The notes under the pieces are model-generated. The model was not told where the DNA came from, did no database searches, and saw nothing but the letters and a program-made list of their open reading frames with translations. This document shows, in pieces, positions 14,882-22,168 of a DNA stretch of 25,782 nt. A program made the translations under genes and the position numbers. The stretch lies in contig USCW01000008.1 in the NCBI GenBank assembly GCA_900553315.1, forward strand, positions 1-25,782. The letters are read 5' to 3'. Source of the stretch: an uncultured Eubacteriales bacterium (GTDB lineage Bacteria; Bacillota; Clostridia; Christensenellales; Aristaeellaceae). How positions within the stretch are numbered: position 1 is the stretch's first letter; each line of letters opens with the position of its first letter.

Positions 14882-14922
14882 TGGTAAAACCTCCTTGTAA
14901 AAGTGCATTAGTTCCATACCAT

Positions 14923-14951
14923 ATTGTACTCACTTTCCCGGATTTTTGCAA
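14923..14951 (-). promoter_or_regulatory. Sigma-A promoter of gap
   Basis: On the minus strand, TTGCAA (14946-14951) and TACAAT (14923-14928) are 17 bp apart, leaving a leader of about 35 nt. Confidence 0.72.
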
Positions 14952-15044
14952 GCCCTCGGAGGGGCTTTTCTGCAAAGATATTGTGATTTATTTCTCAAAT
15001 ATGTAAAACAGCCGGGAAACTGCGCTTTCTTTTGCGTTTTTCTC

Positions 15045-15072
15045 TTGACAACAGGGGCGGAGCGTGTATAAT
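15045..15072 (+). promoter_or_regulatory. Sigma-A promoter of the ylxM-ffh-rpsP-khpA operon
   Basis: A perfect TTGACA (15045-15050) and TATAAT (15067-15072) with a 16-bp spacer. The leader is about 40 nt. Confidence 0.88.
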
Positions 15073-15120
15073 AGACAAGGTGTCAAGGGAAAAACCTTTA
15101 CACCAGCAAAGGAGCGCGGC

Positions 15121-15480
15121 ATGGCCCAGGGCGAGCTTGAAAAGAAAATTGAGCTGAACTGGCTCAGCGCCTTTTACGGCGGACTGCTCACGCCCAGACA
15201 GCGGGACGTGCTGCGGATGCACTGCGAGGAGGATCTTTCCCTCGGGGAGATCGCTCAGGAGGCGGGGATCAGCCGTCAGGCGGTGCATGACCTGCTCAGC
15301 CGTGCGGCGCATCAGCTGTTCGAGCTGGAGGAAAAGCTCGGCATGGCGGAGCGCTTCACCCGGATGCAGACCGGGCTGGCGGAGTGCGAGCAGGCATTGA
15401 GGGAGAACCGATATGACGACGCTTTGGCGGTGATTGCATCGCTCAGGGCGCTGGATCAGGAGGATAGCAATGGCCTTTGA
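15121..15480 (+). CDS. ylxM: YlxM-like DNA-binding protein, signal recognition particle associated
   Basis: 119 residues, ATG 15121 after AAAGGAG. The first half is sigma-region-4-like: LTPRQRDVLRMHCEEDLSLGEIAQEAGISRQAVHDLLSRA is a helix-turn-helix, followed by a helical, acidic tail. The length, fold and position directly before ffh match YlxM (p13 family), known in streptococci as an accessory factor that modulates the SRP pathway. Its last 11 bp overlap the ffh start, which indicates translational coupling. Confidence 0.9.
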   Translation: MAQGELEKKIELNWLSAFYGGLLTPRQRDVLRMHCEEDLSLGEIAQEAGISRQAVHDLLSRAAHQLFELEEKLGMAERFTRMQTGLAECEQALRENRYDDALAVIASLRALDQEDSNGL

Positions 15481-16789
15481 GGGCTTGAGTGAAAAACTAC
15501 AGGGTGCGCTGCGGAAGATGACCGGACGCGGCAAGCTGACCGAGGCCTCCGTCAAGGAGGGTATGCGCGAGGTGCGCATGGCTCTGCTGGAAGCCGACGT
15601 GAACTACGCCGTCGCCAAGGACTTCATTAAAAAGGTAACGGAGCGCTGCGTCGGTCAGGAGATCCTCGCGTCTCTGACCCCATCTCAGCAGGTCATCAAG
15701 ATCGTCAATGAAGAAATGACGAACCTGATGGGCGGCACCACCGCGAAGCTGACTTGGTCCAGCAGCGTGCCGACGATCTACATGCTGTGCGGCTTGCAGG
15801 GCGCAGGTAAAACCACCATGGCCGCCAAGCTGGCGGGTTATTTGACCAAGCAGGGCAAGAAGCCCATGCTGGCCGCTTGCGACATCTACCGTCCTGCGGC
15901 TATCAAGCAGCTGCAGGTGGTAGGCCAGCAGGTGAACGTGCCCGTGTTTGAAAAGGGTACGCAGGACCCGGTCAAGACCGCCAAGGAAGCCGTTGAATAC
16001 GCCCGGTATTATCAGCGGGACGTGCTGATTATCGACACCGCCGGTCGGCTCCACATTGATATGGAGCTGATGGACGAGCTGGTGCGGATTAAGGAAGCCG
16101 TGAAGCCGCAGGAAATTCTGCTGGTCGTGGACGCTATGACCGGTCAGGACGCGGTAAACGTGGCCCAGACCTTTAATGATAAGCTGGACATTCAGGGCGT
16201 GATCCTCACCAAGCTGGACGGTGATACCCGCGGCGGTGCGGCGCTGAGCGTGCGTGCGGTGACGGGCAAGCCCATCAAGTTCTCCGGTATTGGTGAAAAA
16301 CTCAGCGATATTGAGCCTTTCCACCCGGATCGTATGGCCAGCCGCATCCTCGGCATGGGCGATGTGCTGACGCTGATCGATAAAGCCAGCGAAGCCTTCG
16401 ATGAGAAGGACTTGGACAGGTTGGCCAACCGCTCCAAGAACGCTGAGCTGACGCTGGAGGACTTCCTTGAGCAGATGCAGTCCATGAAGAAAATGGGCGG
16501 CATCAAGGAGATGCTGAAGCTCCTGCCGGGCATGAACAATCAGGCGGCCATCGATCAGGTGGACGACAACGCCATGAAGAAGCCCGAGGCCATTATCCGC
16601 TCCATGACGCCCAAGGAACGCCGCAATCCCGGCATTCTGAACGCCAGCCGCCGCAAGCGCATCGCGGCGGGCAGCGGCACCACGGTGCAGGATGTGAACC
16701 AGCTTATCAATCAGTTTGAGCAGGCCAAGAAGATGATGAAGTCCATCACCAACCGCAAGGGAAAGAAAATGCGCATTCCCTTCCGGTAA
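15470..16789 (+). CDS. ffh: Signal recognition particle protein Ffh (GTPase)
   Basis: 439 residues from ATG 15470, with CAGGAGG inside the end of ylxM. The N domain (1-85) precedes the G domain with the P-loop GLQGAGKTT, then DTAGRLH, TKLDGDTRGG and GxGEKLSDIEPF. The methionine-rich M domain (about 300-439) binds 4.5S/SRP RNA and signal sequences: FLEQMQSMKKMGG, LPGM, RNPGILNASRRKRIAAGSG. It delivers nascent membrane and secreted proteins to FtsY at the membrane. The length is normal for the family. Neither ftsY nor the SRP RNA gene is in this window. Confidence 0.97.
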   Translation: MAFEGLSEKLQGALRKMTGRGKLTEASVKEGMREVRMALLEADVNYAVAKDFIKKVTERCVGQEILASLTPSQQVIKIVNEEMTNLMGGTTAKLTWSSSVPTIYMLCGLQGAGKTTMAAKLAGYLTKQGKKPMLAACDIYRPAAIKQLQVVGQQVNVPVFEKGTQDPVKTAKEAVEYARYYQRDVLIIDTAGRLHIDMELMDELVRIKEAVKPQEILLVVDAMTGQDAVNVAQTFNDKLDIQGVILTKLDGDTRGGAALSVRAVTGKPIKFSGIGEKLSDIEPFHPDRMASRILGMGDVLTLIDKASEAFDEKDLDRLANRSKNAELTLEDFLEQMQSMKKMGGIKEMLKLLPGMNNQAAIDQVDDNAMKKPEAIIRSMTPKERRNPGILNASRRKRIAAGSGTTVQDVNQLINQFEQAKKMMKSITNRKGKKMRIPFR

Positions 16790-16803
16790 ATCACAAGCGT
16801 GGT

Positions 16804-16820
16804 ATCCTAAAACTTAGGAT
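16804..16820 (+). other. Small hairpin between ffh and rpsP
   Basis: ATCCTAA pairs with TTAGGAT around a 3-nt AAC loop and is followed by TTTCC. It is too weak for full termination and may trim or attenuate the transcript before rpsP. Confidence 0.35.
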
Positions 16821-16864
16821 TTCCATATACAATCCCCAAAAGTATACGAGGAGGAATTTCCAAA

Positions 16865-17110
16865 ATGTCTGTTAAGATTCGTCTGAAGAGAATGGGTATG
16901 AAGAAGAACCCCTTCTACCGTGTTGTTGTTGCCGACGTTCGCAGCCCCCGCGATGGCCGCTTCATCGAGGAGATCGGCTACTACAATCCTATGACCGCTC
17001 CCGCCGAGGTGAAGGTGGACGGCGAGCGTGCCAAGTACTGGCTGGGTGTGGGTGCGCAGCCCACCGATACCGTGAAGGTGCTGCTGAAGAAGACCGGCGT
17101 TATCGAGTAA
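16865..17110 (+). CDS. rpsP: 30S ribosomal protein S16
   Basis: 81 residues, ATG 16865 after GAGGAGG. The N-terminus MSVKIRLKRMGMKKNPFYR with VVVADVRSPRDGRFIEEIGYYNP is the S16 signature. KVDGERAKYWLGVGAQPTDTVKVLLKK follows. S16 binds 16S rRNA early in assembly of the 30S body. It is co-transcribed with ffh and khpA, an order conserved in Firmicutes. Confidence 0.97.
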   Translation: MSVKIRLKRMGMKKNPFYRVVVADVRSPRDGRFIEEIGYYNPMTAPAEVKVDGERAKYWLGVGAQPTDTVKVLLKKTGVIE

Positions 17111-17145
17111 TCGGCCGCTTCCTCAGCTGACAGAAAGGAACAGCC

Positions 17146-17373
17146 ATGCAAGAACTTGTGACCTTTGTGGCGAAGTCCTTGGTGGATCATCCCGATCAGG
17201 TGGTCGTTCACGAGACCGAAGGCCCCGAGGCCGTGATTCTGGAGCTGAATGTGGCTCCCGAGGATATGGGCAAGGTCATTGGCAAGCAGGGACGTATCGC
17301 AAAGGCGATCCGTACTGTCGTGAAGGCGGCCACCGCCAAGAACAGCAAGCCCGTGTTCGTAGAGATTCAGTAA
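17146..17373 (+). CDS. khpA: KH-domain RNA-binding protein KhpA (YlqC)
   Basis: 75 residues, ATG 17146 after AGAAAGGA. It is a single type-II KH domain whose nucleic-acid-binding GxxG loop is GKQG in GKVIGKQGRIAKAIRTVV. KhpA pairs with KhpB/EloR in several Firmicutes to bind RNA and influence cell elongation and division. Its position after rpsP is the standard one. It is the last gene of this operon here. Confidence 0.95.
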   Translation: MQELVTFVAKSLVDHPDQVVVHETEGPEAVILELNVAPEDMGKVIGKQGRIAKAIRTVVKAATAKNSKPVFVEIQ

Positions 17374-17391
17374 TGCGTCTTTTCTAGAAGC

Positions 17392-17447
17392 ATACAAAAG
17401 GAGCGCCGCACCATCCCGCGAGGGGAAGGAGCGACGCTCTTTTGTAT
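17392..17447. terminator. Bidirectional terminator between khpA and the GH172 gene
   Basis: A long hairpin pairs 17392-17409 with 17431-17447, with one bulge and one mismatch, around a GC-rich 21-nt loop. CTTTTGTAT on the plus strand and CTTTTGTATG on the minus strand give short U-rich ends, so it can serve both convergent genes. Confidence 0.75.
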
Positions 17448-18472
17448 TATCTCATGCACATGTCCGCGTGGCTGGGCAGCGCAAAGGGCAGGGGAGTGGG
17501 GAAGTCCTGATACCAGTAGGCGACGGAGGTATAGTCGTCGTAACGCGGACCCGTCCAGCCAAGATTGTCCAGTGTCATGCGGAAGGATTGATGGAAATAC
17601 ACGGGATCGTTCACATGCCAGCGGTACAGCAGGAAACGCTGCTGCCCGCGATAAGGTGTTTCAAGATCGCCCAGAATGGCGTACAGCCCCGCATATTGGC
17701 CGCTGAAGGTCTGATAACGTTGCTGATAAATATCGTTGCCGAAGCCATAGGAGCCGCAGAAGTAATCCTCGGTACCGGTGTAGTTCAGCGTGGGATATTG
17801 GTCGCCATCCAGATAGATTTTCGGTTCGCCCTCTACCCAGCAAGTGTTGTTGCCGTTCACGCCTACTGCGAGACTCAGTCCCACAAATACGCCATCGCCG
17901 TGAATGCCGTCCGCCGCCGTGTAGGCACGGCCTTTTTGAACGGGATGCTCCTGCCGATACAGCGCATGGAAATAACCGCTGTTGACGGGAATTTCACCCT
18001 TCCAGCCGGAGATCATGTAATACAGCGTTTCAGGCTTATTGCCGCGGTTTTCCATGGTCACGCGGCAATGCTTGCGGAAGGGCATCTGCCAATAGCAGTT
18101 CAGCCCGCGTCCGGGCGCAACCAGTACCATGGCGGAATTCAGCACGGGATAGCGTCCATCCCGGTCGGCAAACTGTTCGTCATAGGCACAGCCGAAAAAA
18201 GCGGAAATCGGCGCTTCCACCGAGGGCTGCTCCGCGTTGTCCCAATAGATGCGCAGGATGAAGCCATGCCCCACATAGCCCGTGAACCAAATATGTGTTA
18301 GCGTTCCCGGGCCGTCCGTGTCGCAGAGCAGCGCCGTTTCGCCGGGGGCAATGTCGATGCAGGGGCGGAGCTTTTCGCAATCTGCGCCCTTGGAGCCGCC
18401 GTTTCTTGCTCCCGTGGGATTCTCAGCGGAGAAGGCGAAGGAAGAACGGGGGGCAACCTGCATGTAATCCAT
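17447..18472 (-). CDS. GH172 / DUF2961 glycoside hydrolase-like protein, cytoplasmic
   Basis: 341 residues from ATG 18472, with AAGGAGG 8 nt upstream. DUF2961 corresponds to glycoside hydrolase family 172, whose first characterised member acts on alpha-linked fructofuranose (difructose dianhydride I). The fingerprint blocks are NPTGARNGGSKG, GPGTLTHIWFT, WVEGEPKIYLDG and TGTEDYFCGSYGF. Glu214 and Glu235 lie 21 residues apart, the same spacing I recall for the two catalytic glutamates of that enzyme. There is no signal peptide. Later work links other GH172 members to arabinofuranose, so fructose- or arabinose-containing oligosaccharides are both possible. No transporter adjoins it. Its promoter is embedded in the terminator of the upstream gene. 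Confidence 0.85.
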   Translation of the reverse strand: MDYMQVAPRSSFAFSAENPTGARNGGSKGADCEKLRPCIDIAPGETALLCDTDGPGTLTHIWFTGYVGHGFILRIYWDNAEQPSVEAPISAFFGCAYDEQFADRDGRYPVLNSAMVLVAPGRGLNCYWQMPFRKHCRVTMENRGNKPETLYYMISGWKGEIPVNSGYFHALYRQEHPVQKGRAYTAADGIHGDGVFVGLSLAVGVNGNNTCWVEGEPKIYLDGDQYPTLNYTGTEDYFCGSYGFGNDIYQQRYQTFSGQYAGLYAILGDLETPYRGQQRFLLYRWHVNDPVYFHQSFRMTLDNLGWTGPRYDDYTSVAYWYQDFPTPLPFALPSHADMCMR

Positions 18473-18473
18473 C

Positions 18474-18524
18474 AAAAAAGCCTCCTTATGTACGATGTTT
18501 TGTAACATCATAGCACAAGGAGGC
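18474..18524 (-). terminator. Intrinsic terminator of the DUF1275 gene, overlapping GH172 promoter and RBS
   Basis: On the minus strand the arm 18504-18524 pairs with 18480-18499 around an ACAA loop, with one bulged C and two wobbles, followed by TTTTTT (18474-18479). The 3' arm contains AAGGAGG, the ribosome binding site of the GH172 gene, and the T-run fills the space before its ATG. Confidence 0.85.
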
Positions 18525-18535
18525 CTTTGTGGCAA
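18507..18535 (-). promoter_or_regulatory. Sigma-A promoter of the GH172 gene
   Basis: On the minus strand TTGCCA (18530-18535) and TATGAT (18507-18512) are 17 bp apart. The -10 is partly covered by the dyad GATGTT-N4-AACATC (18494-18509), which could also be an operator. Confidence 0.65.
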
Positions 18536-18540
18536 GATGG

Positions 18541-19305
18541 TTATTTCCGTGTAACCAATCTGCGGAGCGCCGCACGCACGTCCAGCAGCTCCTCGCGGAT
18601 AGTTTCGCGTTCGTGCTCTAGCAGATCAGGATTGGCTGCCAGCTCATCGTGAATGAACATGATAAGGAACGCCAGCAGCAGTCCGACACAGCAAATCCAA
18701 ATGGCTCGAAGTCCCATGCCGTCGCAGGCAAACTTGCCCAGCGTAGCGCCCAGCACAAAAATCAGAATCGTGGTGTAGGCTTGCAGACTCTTCCGCTTCA
18801 GCCGCTTATCGCCTGTCGCTTGATAGGCGCAGAGCAGGTCGGTGGCGTTGCGCATGTTGCCGATACACATGGTCGTGGCCAGCGCGTTGCCGCGAATCTT
18901 GCGGAAGCTATCCACCTGCAGGGCGCAGGAGAAGGAAACCAGCGCGTTAGCCAGCAGGTTCAGTTCCTCCGGCAGAAAGGCCACCGCAAAGAGCACAACG
19001 ATTTCCAGCATCAGCACCAGCTGCCGCCAATGCAGCCGCTTACTGGCCTTGAAGCGGAAGTGGATTTTCTGCGCCAGAAAAATACCTGCAATAAAGGCCA
19101 GAATCGGAATGGCATAGCGGATGGTGCGTTCCCAGTCCAGCACGGCGAGGTTCTGCCCCATCAGTACGATGTTGCCCGTCTGCGCGTTGGCAAAGACCTT
19201 GCCGCGGCACAGATAGGTGTACGCATCCTGAAAGCCGCCGGTGAAGGACAGCAGCGCACCTACTAGAAAGGAATCGGACATTTGCCCGTGATAATTTCGC
19301 TGCAT
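18541..19305 (-). CDS. DUF1275 (YoaK-family) membrane protein
   Basis: 254 residues from ATG 19305; the ribosome binding site is poor, with GGGAG about 15 nt away. It has about six hydrophobic segments. The family pattern is visible: LVGALLSFTGGFQDAYTYLCRGKVFANAQTGNIVLMG at the start and GNALATTMCIGNMRNATDLL in the middle. The tail is acidic and cytoplasmic (about 220-254). DUF1275 proteins are widespread integral membrane proteins of unknown function, suspected transporters. No promoter is evident upstream, so it may be read from the prs/GNAT transcript past the hairpin at 19350. Confidence 0.87.
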   Translation of the reverse strand: MQRNYHGQMSDSFLVGALLSFTGGFQDAYTYLCRGKVFANAQTGNIVLMGQNLAVLDWERTIRYAIPILAFIAGIFLAQKIHFRFKASKRLHWRQLVLMLEIVVLFAVAFLPEELNLLANALVSFSCALQVDSFRKIRGNALATTMCIGNMRNATDLLCAYQATGDKRLKRKSLQAYTTILIFVLGATLGKFACDGMGLRAIWICCVGLLLAFLIMFIHDELAANPDLLEHERETIREELLDVRAALRRLVTRK

Positions 19306-19349
19306 GGTTTTGAAGCATCTCCCAGTTCAAAAATCATGAAGGACAGAAG

Positions 19350-19382
19350 ACGGGAGGCGGCTCCCAAAAAGCCTCCTCCCGT
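19350..19382 (-). terminator. Hairpin after the GNAT gene, weak terminator
   Basis: The arms 19350-19361 and 19371-19382 pair over 12 bp with one mismatch. On the minus strand only CTTCTGTCC follows, so termination is probably partial and lets some transcription reach the DUF1275 gene. Confidence 0.5.
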
Positions 19383-19391
19383 TTGATATAC

Positions 19392-19898
19392 TCAAGTGTG
19401 CGCCCGATACAGGTATCTGGCGATCTGTAGGGGCTGTCCCTCAAAGGTGATGGCGCGCCGTGCGCCGTCCGCCTTGAAGCCGCTGCGTTCCAGCTGAAAG
19501 CGCACGCGGAAATTGTCCCGCAGCACCCATTGGTGCACCTGCCCCAGCCCACGACTATCCAGCGCCGCCAGCGCGTGCTGATACAGCAGCGCGTGGTCCT
19601 GCGCGTCAAGGGGCAGCGCCATGGCAGCCTCCTGAATGCAGCCGTAGGACGTGTCCATGCCGTCCACACCGTAGACGATGTAGCCGCCGGGCTGACCGTC
19701 CACCCACAGCGTGTCCATTTGAAGCTTGTCCTGCGTCAGCCAGTCCTGCAGCTGATTATAATAATACGCAGGCTCGGCAATGGTTAGGAACGCATCTGGG
19801 ATGAAGCCGCGATACAGCAGCCGCACATAGCGGGATTTCAGTTCCGCCAGCATGGAAATATCCTCCCGCGTCGCGGGACGAATCACCTTTTCTGCCAT
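19392..19898 (-). CDS. GNAT-like N-acetyltransferase
   Basis: 168 residues from ATG 19898, 3 bp after the prs stop and without a clear Shine-Dalgarno, so it is probably translated by coupling. VIRPATREDISMLAELKSRYVRLLYRGFIP is a typical GNAT beginning. WVDGQPGGYIVYGVD corresponds to strands 3-4, and the late VLRDNFRVRFQLERSGFKADGARR fits the helix-strand near the end of the fold. The acetyl-CoA loop (RxxGxG/A) is not clear, so the protein may be a diverged member. The substrate is unknown. Confidence 0.65.
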   Translation of the reverse strand: MAEKVIRPATREDISMLAELKSRYVRLLYRGFIPDAFLTIAEPAYYYNQLQDWLTQDKLQMDTLWVDGQPGGYIVYGVDGMDTSYGCIQEAAMALPLDAQDHALLYQHALAALDSRGLGQVHQWVLRDNFRVRFQLERSGFKADGARRAITFEGQPLQIARYLYRAHT

Positions 19899-19901
19899 TG
19901 C

Positions 19902-21125
19902 TTACACCAGACGGATACCGGAGGCAGTCTGCTCCTCGGTATACCGGTGCATCAACGTGTGAATCTTGTCGTAGGGATTCAGCAGCCGGGACAGGGAACG
20001 GTCATGGTTCAGCGTAGCGACAATGTAGGAGATATACTTGCTCATGTCGGCCTCAATGAACCACTCCGCCGCCTGCAACTCGGGCGTGCGGTAGGTCAGG
20101 TTGGTGGAAATCACCCGGTCGATGATGCCCTCCTCATAGGCCTGATTGTAAATATCCAGTCCGTTGGTGAACAGGGCGAAGGTCGCGGCGGCAAAAATGC
20201 GGTTGGCCTTGCGCTTCTTCAGCTCGCGGGCCAGATCGATCATGCTCTCGCCGGAGGAGATGATGTCATCCGCCACCAGAATGTCCTTGCCCTCCACGGT
20301 GTCACCCAGATATTCGTGTGCCACGATGGGGTTGCGGCCGTTTACAATGCGCGTATAATCGCGGCGCTTGTAGAACAGCCCCATGTTCAGTCCCAGCACG
20401 GAGGCGTAGAAGATATTGCGGTCGATCGCGCCCTCGTCCGGGCTGACGATCATCATGTGATCCTTGTCAATTTGAAGGGTCTTGTCCCGCTTCAGCAGAG
20501 CCTTGAACACCTGATAGGACGGCATGACGGACTCAAAGCCGCAGGTGGTAGGGATCGCGTTCTGAACTCGGGGATCGTGAGCATCAAAGGTAATGATGTT
20601 GCTCACACCCATGCGCTCCAGTTCCTGAAGCGCCATAGCGCAGTCCAGACTCTCACGGGAGGAGCGGCGGTGCTGCCGACCCTCGTAGAGCATGGGCATA
20701 ATGACGTTGATACGCTTGGCCTTGCCGCCGATGGCCGCAATGATGCGCTTCAAATCCATGAAGTGATCGTCGGGACTCATGGGCACCTGGTGACCATACA
20801 TATCATAGGTGCAGTTGTATGCGCCTACATCGCAAAGAATATAGATGTCGTAACCGCGGACGGTTTCCTTAATCATGCCCTTGCCTTCGCCGTTGCCGAA
20901 GCGCGGGCAGGACACCTTGATCAAAAAGTCCTGACGTTCCGGGCCGGGGACAGTCTGCATATCGCCGGGAACAGTGACTTCCTCCGTATGGGAGCGCCAC
21001 TTCAGCAGCCATTGGTTCACCTTTTCGCCCAGCTCTTCCGTGCCGCGCATGGCGATGAGACCCAATGGGCCTACCGGGTAGGTTAGGAAGGAATCAGAGT
21101 TCCAAGTGTTCACAAAATCAGTCAC
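19902..21125 (-). CDS. prs: Ribose-phosphate pyrophosphokinase (PRPP synthetase), long form
   Basis: 407 residues from GTG 21125, with GAGG 8 nt upstream. The frame runs further up to 21176, but that part covers the -10 box. It makes PRPP from ribose 5-phosphate and ATP for nucleotide, His, Trp and NAD synthesis. The recognisable parts are PMLYEGRQHRR (ATP/catalytic region), ITFDAHDPRVQN, VSPDEGA and the PRPP loop DILVADDIISSGES. It is about 90 residues longer than the classical enzyme of about 315, with an extra N-terminal segment and insertions. This divergent form occurs in several Clostridia. It is followed at once by the GNAT gene. Confidence 0.9.
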   Translation of the reverse strand: MTDFVNTWNSDSFLTYPVGPLGLIAMRGTEELGEKVNQWLLKWRSHTEEVTVPGDMQTVPGPERQDFLIKVSCPRFGNGEGKGMIKETVRGYDIYILCDVGAYNCTYDMYGHQVPMSPDDHFMDLKRIIAAIGGKAKRINVIMPMLYEGRQHRRSSRESLDCAMALQELERMGVSNIITFDAHDPRVQNAIPTTCGFESVMPSYQVFKALLKRDKTLQIDKDHMMIVSPDEGAIDRNIFYASVLGLNMGLFYKRRDYTRIVNGRNPIVAHEYLGDTVEGKDILVADDIISSGESMIDLARELKKRKANRIFAAATFALFTNGLDIYNQAYEEGIIDRVISTNLTYRTPELQAAEWFIEADMSKYISYIVATLNHDRSLSRLLNPYDKIHTLMHRYTEEQTASGIRLV

Positions 21126-21164
21126 GCCATCAACCTCATTCCGCTTGGATTTTTCCCATTCGTT

Positions 21165-21170
21165 ATTATA
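21165..21170 (-). promoter_or_regulatory. Probable -10 box of the prs promoter
   Basis: A perfect TATAAT on the minus strand, about 40 bp before the GTG start. The -35 region (TTCCCT at 21188-21193, 17-bp spacer) is poor, so an activator may be needed. Confidence 0.5.
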
Positions 21171-21382
21171 GCGCAATTTGCCGAAACAGGGAAGAGATTT
21201 TACAAAAAAGCGCGAACTATTTCTGCGCGGATGACTTTATGGGCTGTTTTTTTCCCCAGAAACAACAGCTTCCGCGTTCTTAGTCTGAACCGGAAAAACG
21301 AAAATATCCGTATATTTGCAGAGATTAGATAAAAAGTGCTTAATAATGCAATCGTACAGCACGGGAAAGAAAATTCTGCGCT

Positions 21383-21410
21383 GTATCGTTTCTTTGAGTG
21401 TAAACGATAC
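21383..21410 (+). promoter_or_regulatory. 9-bp inverted repeat just before the RBS of the secreted protein
   Basis: GTATCGTTT (21383-21391) and AAACGATAC (21402-21410) are perfect inverted copies 10 bp apart, ending one base before AAAGGAGG. It could be an operator dyad or an mRNA hairpin beside the ribosome binding site. Confidence 0.5.
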
Positions 21411-21427
21411 CAAAGGAGGAAGAAACT

Positions 21428-22147
21428 ATGAAAAAACAGTTTTTGACCGTCCTGTTAGCTCTCCTGCTGGCATGCGTCCTGTGCAGCGTCTCGCTGGCTG
21501 AGGATGCTCTTGCCAAGGCTGCGGCTGGCACGCTGGAGGTGCTGACGGAAACCGAGGACGGTGCGATCTATCGCTACACCGCCCCCAACGGTCAGGCCAT
21601 TTACTTCAATTCGGACAGCGCCGAAGAAGATGAGGATGCAGTGACGCGTGCGCCCGTGGTGCGCATGGAGGACGTGAACTTCGATGGCGTGGACGATCTT
21701 GTGGTCATTACCGCCATCGGGGCCAGCAATGATTTCTCTGAGCTTTACCTTTGGAACGGGGAAAAGTACGTCTATGTTTCGCATTACGGCACCACGGGTG
21801 GCCTTGCTAATCTCACGCTGGATGCGACGCGGGGCTATGTGATTTCCAATGCGAATAACGGCTATGCGGGGCTGCTGCATGAAACCGCCATCTATCGCTG
21901 GGCAGGTACGGAATTGCAGCTGGTGCGCAAACTAACCGCCGATACAAAGGACGAATGGGTGCAGCTGGACGACGGCCGCAGCGGTGTTCTCTATGACAAC
22001 GAAACCATTACGGCCACCATTCGGGATTATCAGACGGATACGCTGGAGGGTGAGGTCATCTGGCAGAAGGAATGCAGTCTTGCGGACGCGGACAGCGGCC
22101 CGGATTTTGACCAAGAAATGAACGAAGCGCTATGGGACGGCCTGTGA
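21428..22147 (+). CDS. Secreted protein with one FG-GAP/VCBS-like repeat, function unknown
   Basis: 239 residues, ATG 21428 after AAAGGAGG. A signal peptide covers about 1-24 (KKQFLTVLLALLLACVLCSVSLA). A Cys lies in the hydrophobic stretch but there is no proper lipobox, so it is probably secreted rather than lipidated. MEDVNFDGVDDLVVI (about 77-91) has the calcium-binding D-x-N-x-D-G-x-x-D pattern of FG-GAP/VCBS propeller repeats. ELYLWNGEKYVYV and the NANNGYAG segment continue the beta-rich fold. Only one such repeat is clear. Orphan exported proteins of this type are common in gut Clostridia and their role is not known. It is monocistronic and convergent with a radical SAM gene. Confidence 0.75.
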   Translation: MKKQFLTVLLALLLACVLCSVSLAEDALAKAAAGTLEVLTETEDGAIYRYTAPNGQAIYFNSDSAEEDEDAVTRAPVVRMEDVNFDGVDDLVVITAIGASNDFSELYLWNGEKYVYVSHYGTTGGLANLTLDATRGYVISNANNGYAGLLHETAIYRWAGTELQLVRKLTADTKDEWVQLDDGRSGVLYDNETITATIRDYQTDTLEGEVIWQKECSLADADSGPDFDQEMNEALWDGL

Positions 22148-22164
22148 GCCGCTCCATAGCGCTT
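22125..22164. terminator. Hairpin terminator between convergent genes, overlapping the CDS end
   Basis: AAGCGCTATGG (22125-22135) pairs with 22154-22164, and inside it CGGC pairs with GCCG. The 5' arm lies within the last codons of the secreted protein. CTGTTTAT follows on the plus strand. Confidence 0.7.
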
Positions 22165-22168
22165 CTGT

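Noticed and set aside
13802..14887. 361-codon plus-strand open frame opposite gap
   Set aside because: It is a His/Gly/Val-rich shadow frame of a certain gap gene.
14950..14967. Short plus-strand hairpin AAGCCCT/AGGGGCTT followed by TT
   Set aside because: There is no plus-strand transcript to terminate here, and it overlaps the gap -35 region.
21126..21176. Longer N-terminus of PRPP synthetase from TTG 21176
   Set aside because: This stretch contains the TATAAT -10 box, and a ribosome binding site fits GTG 21125.
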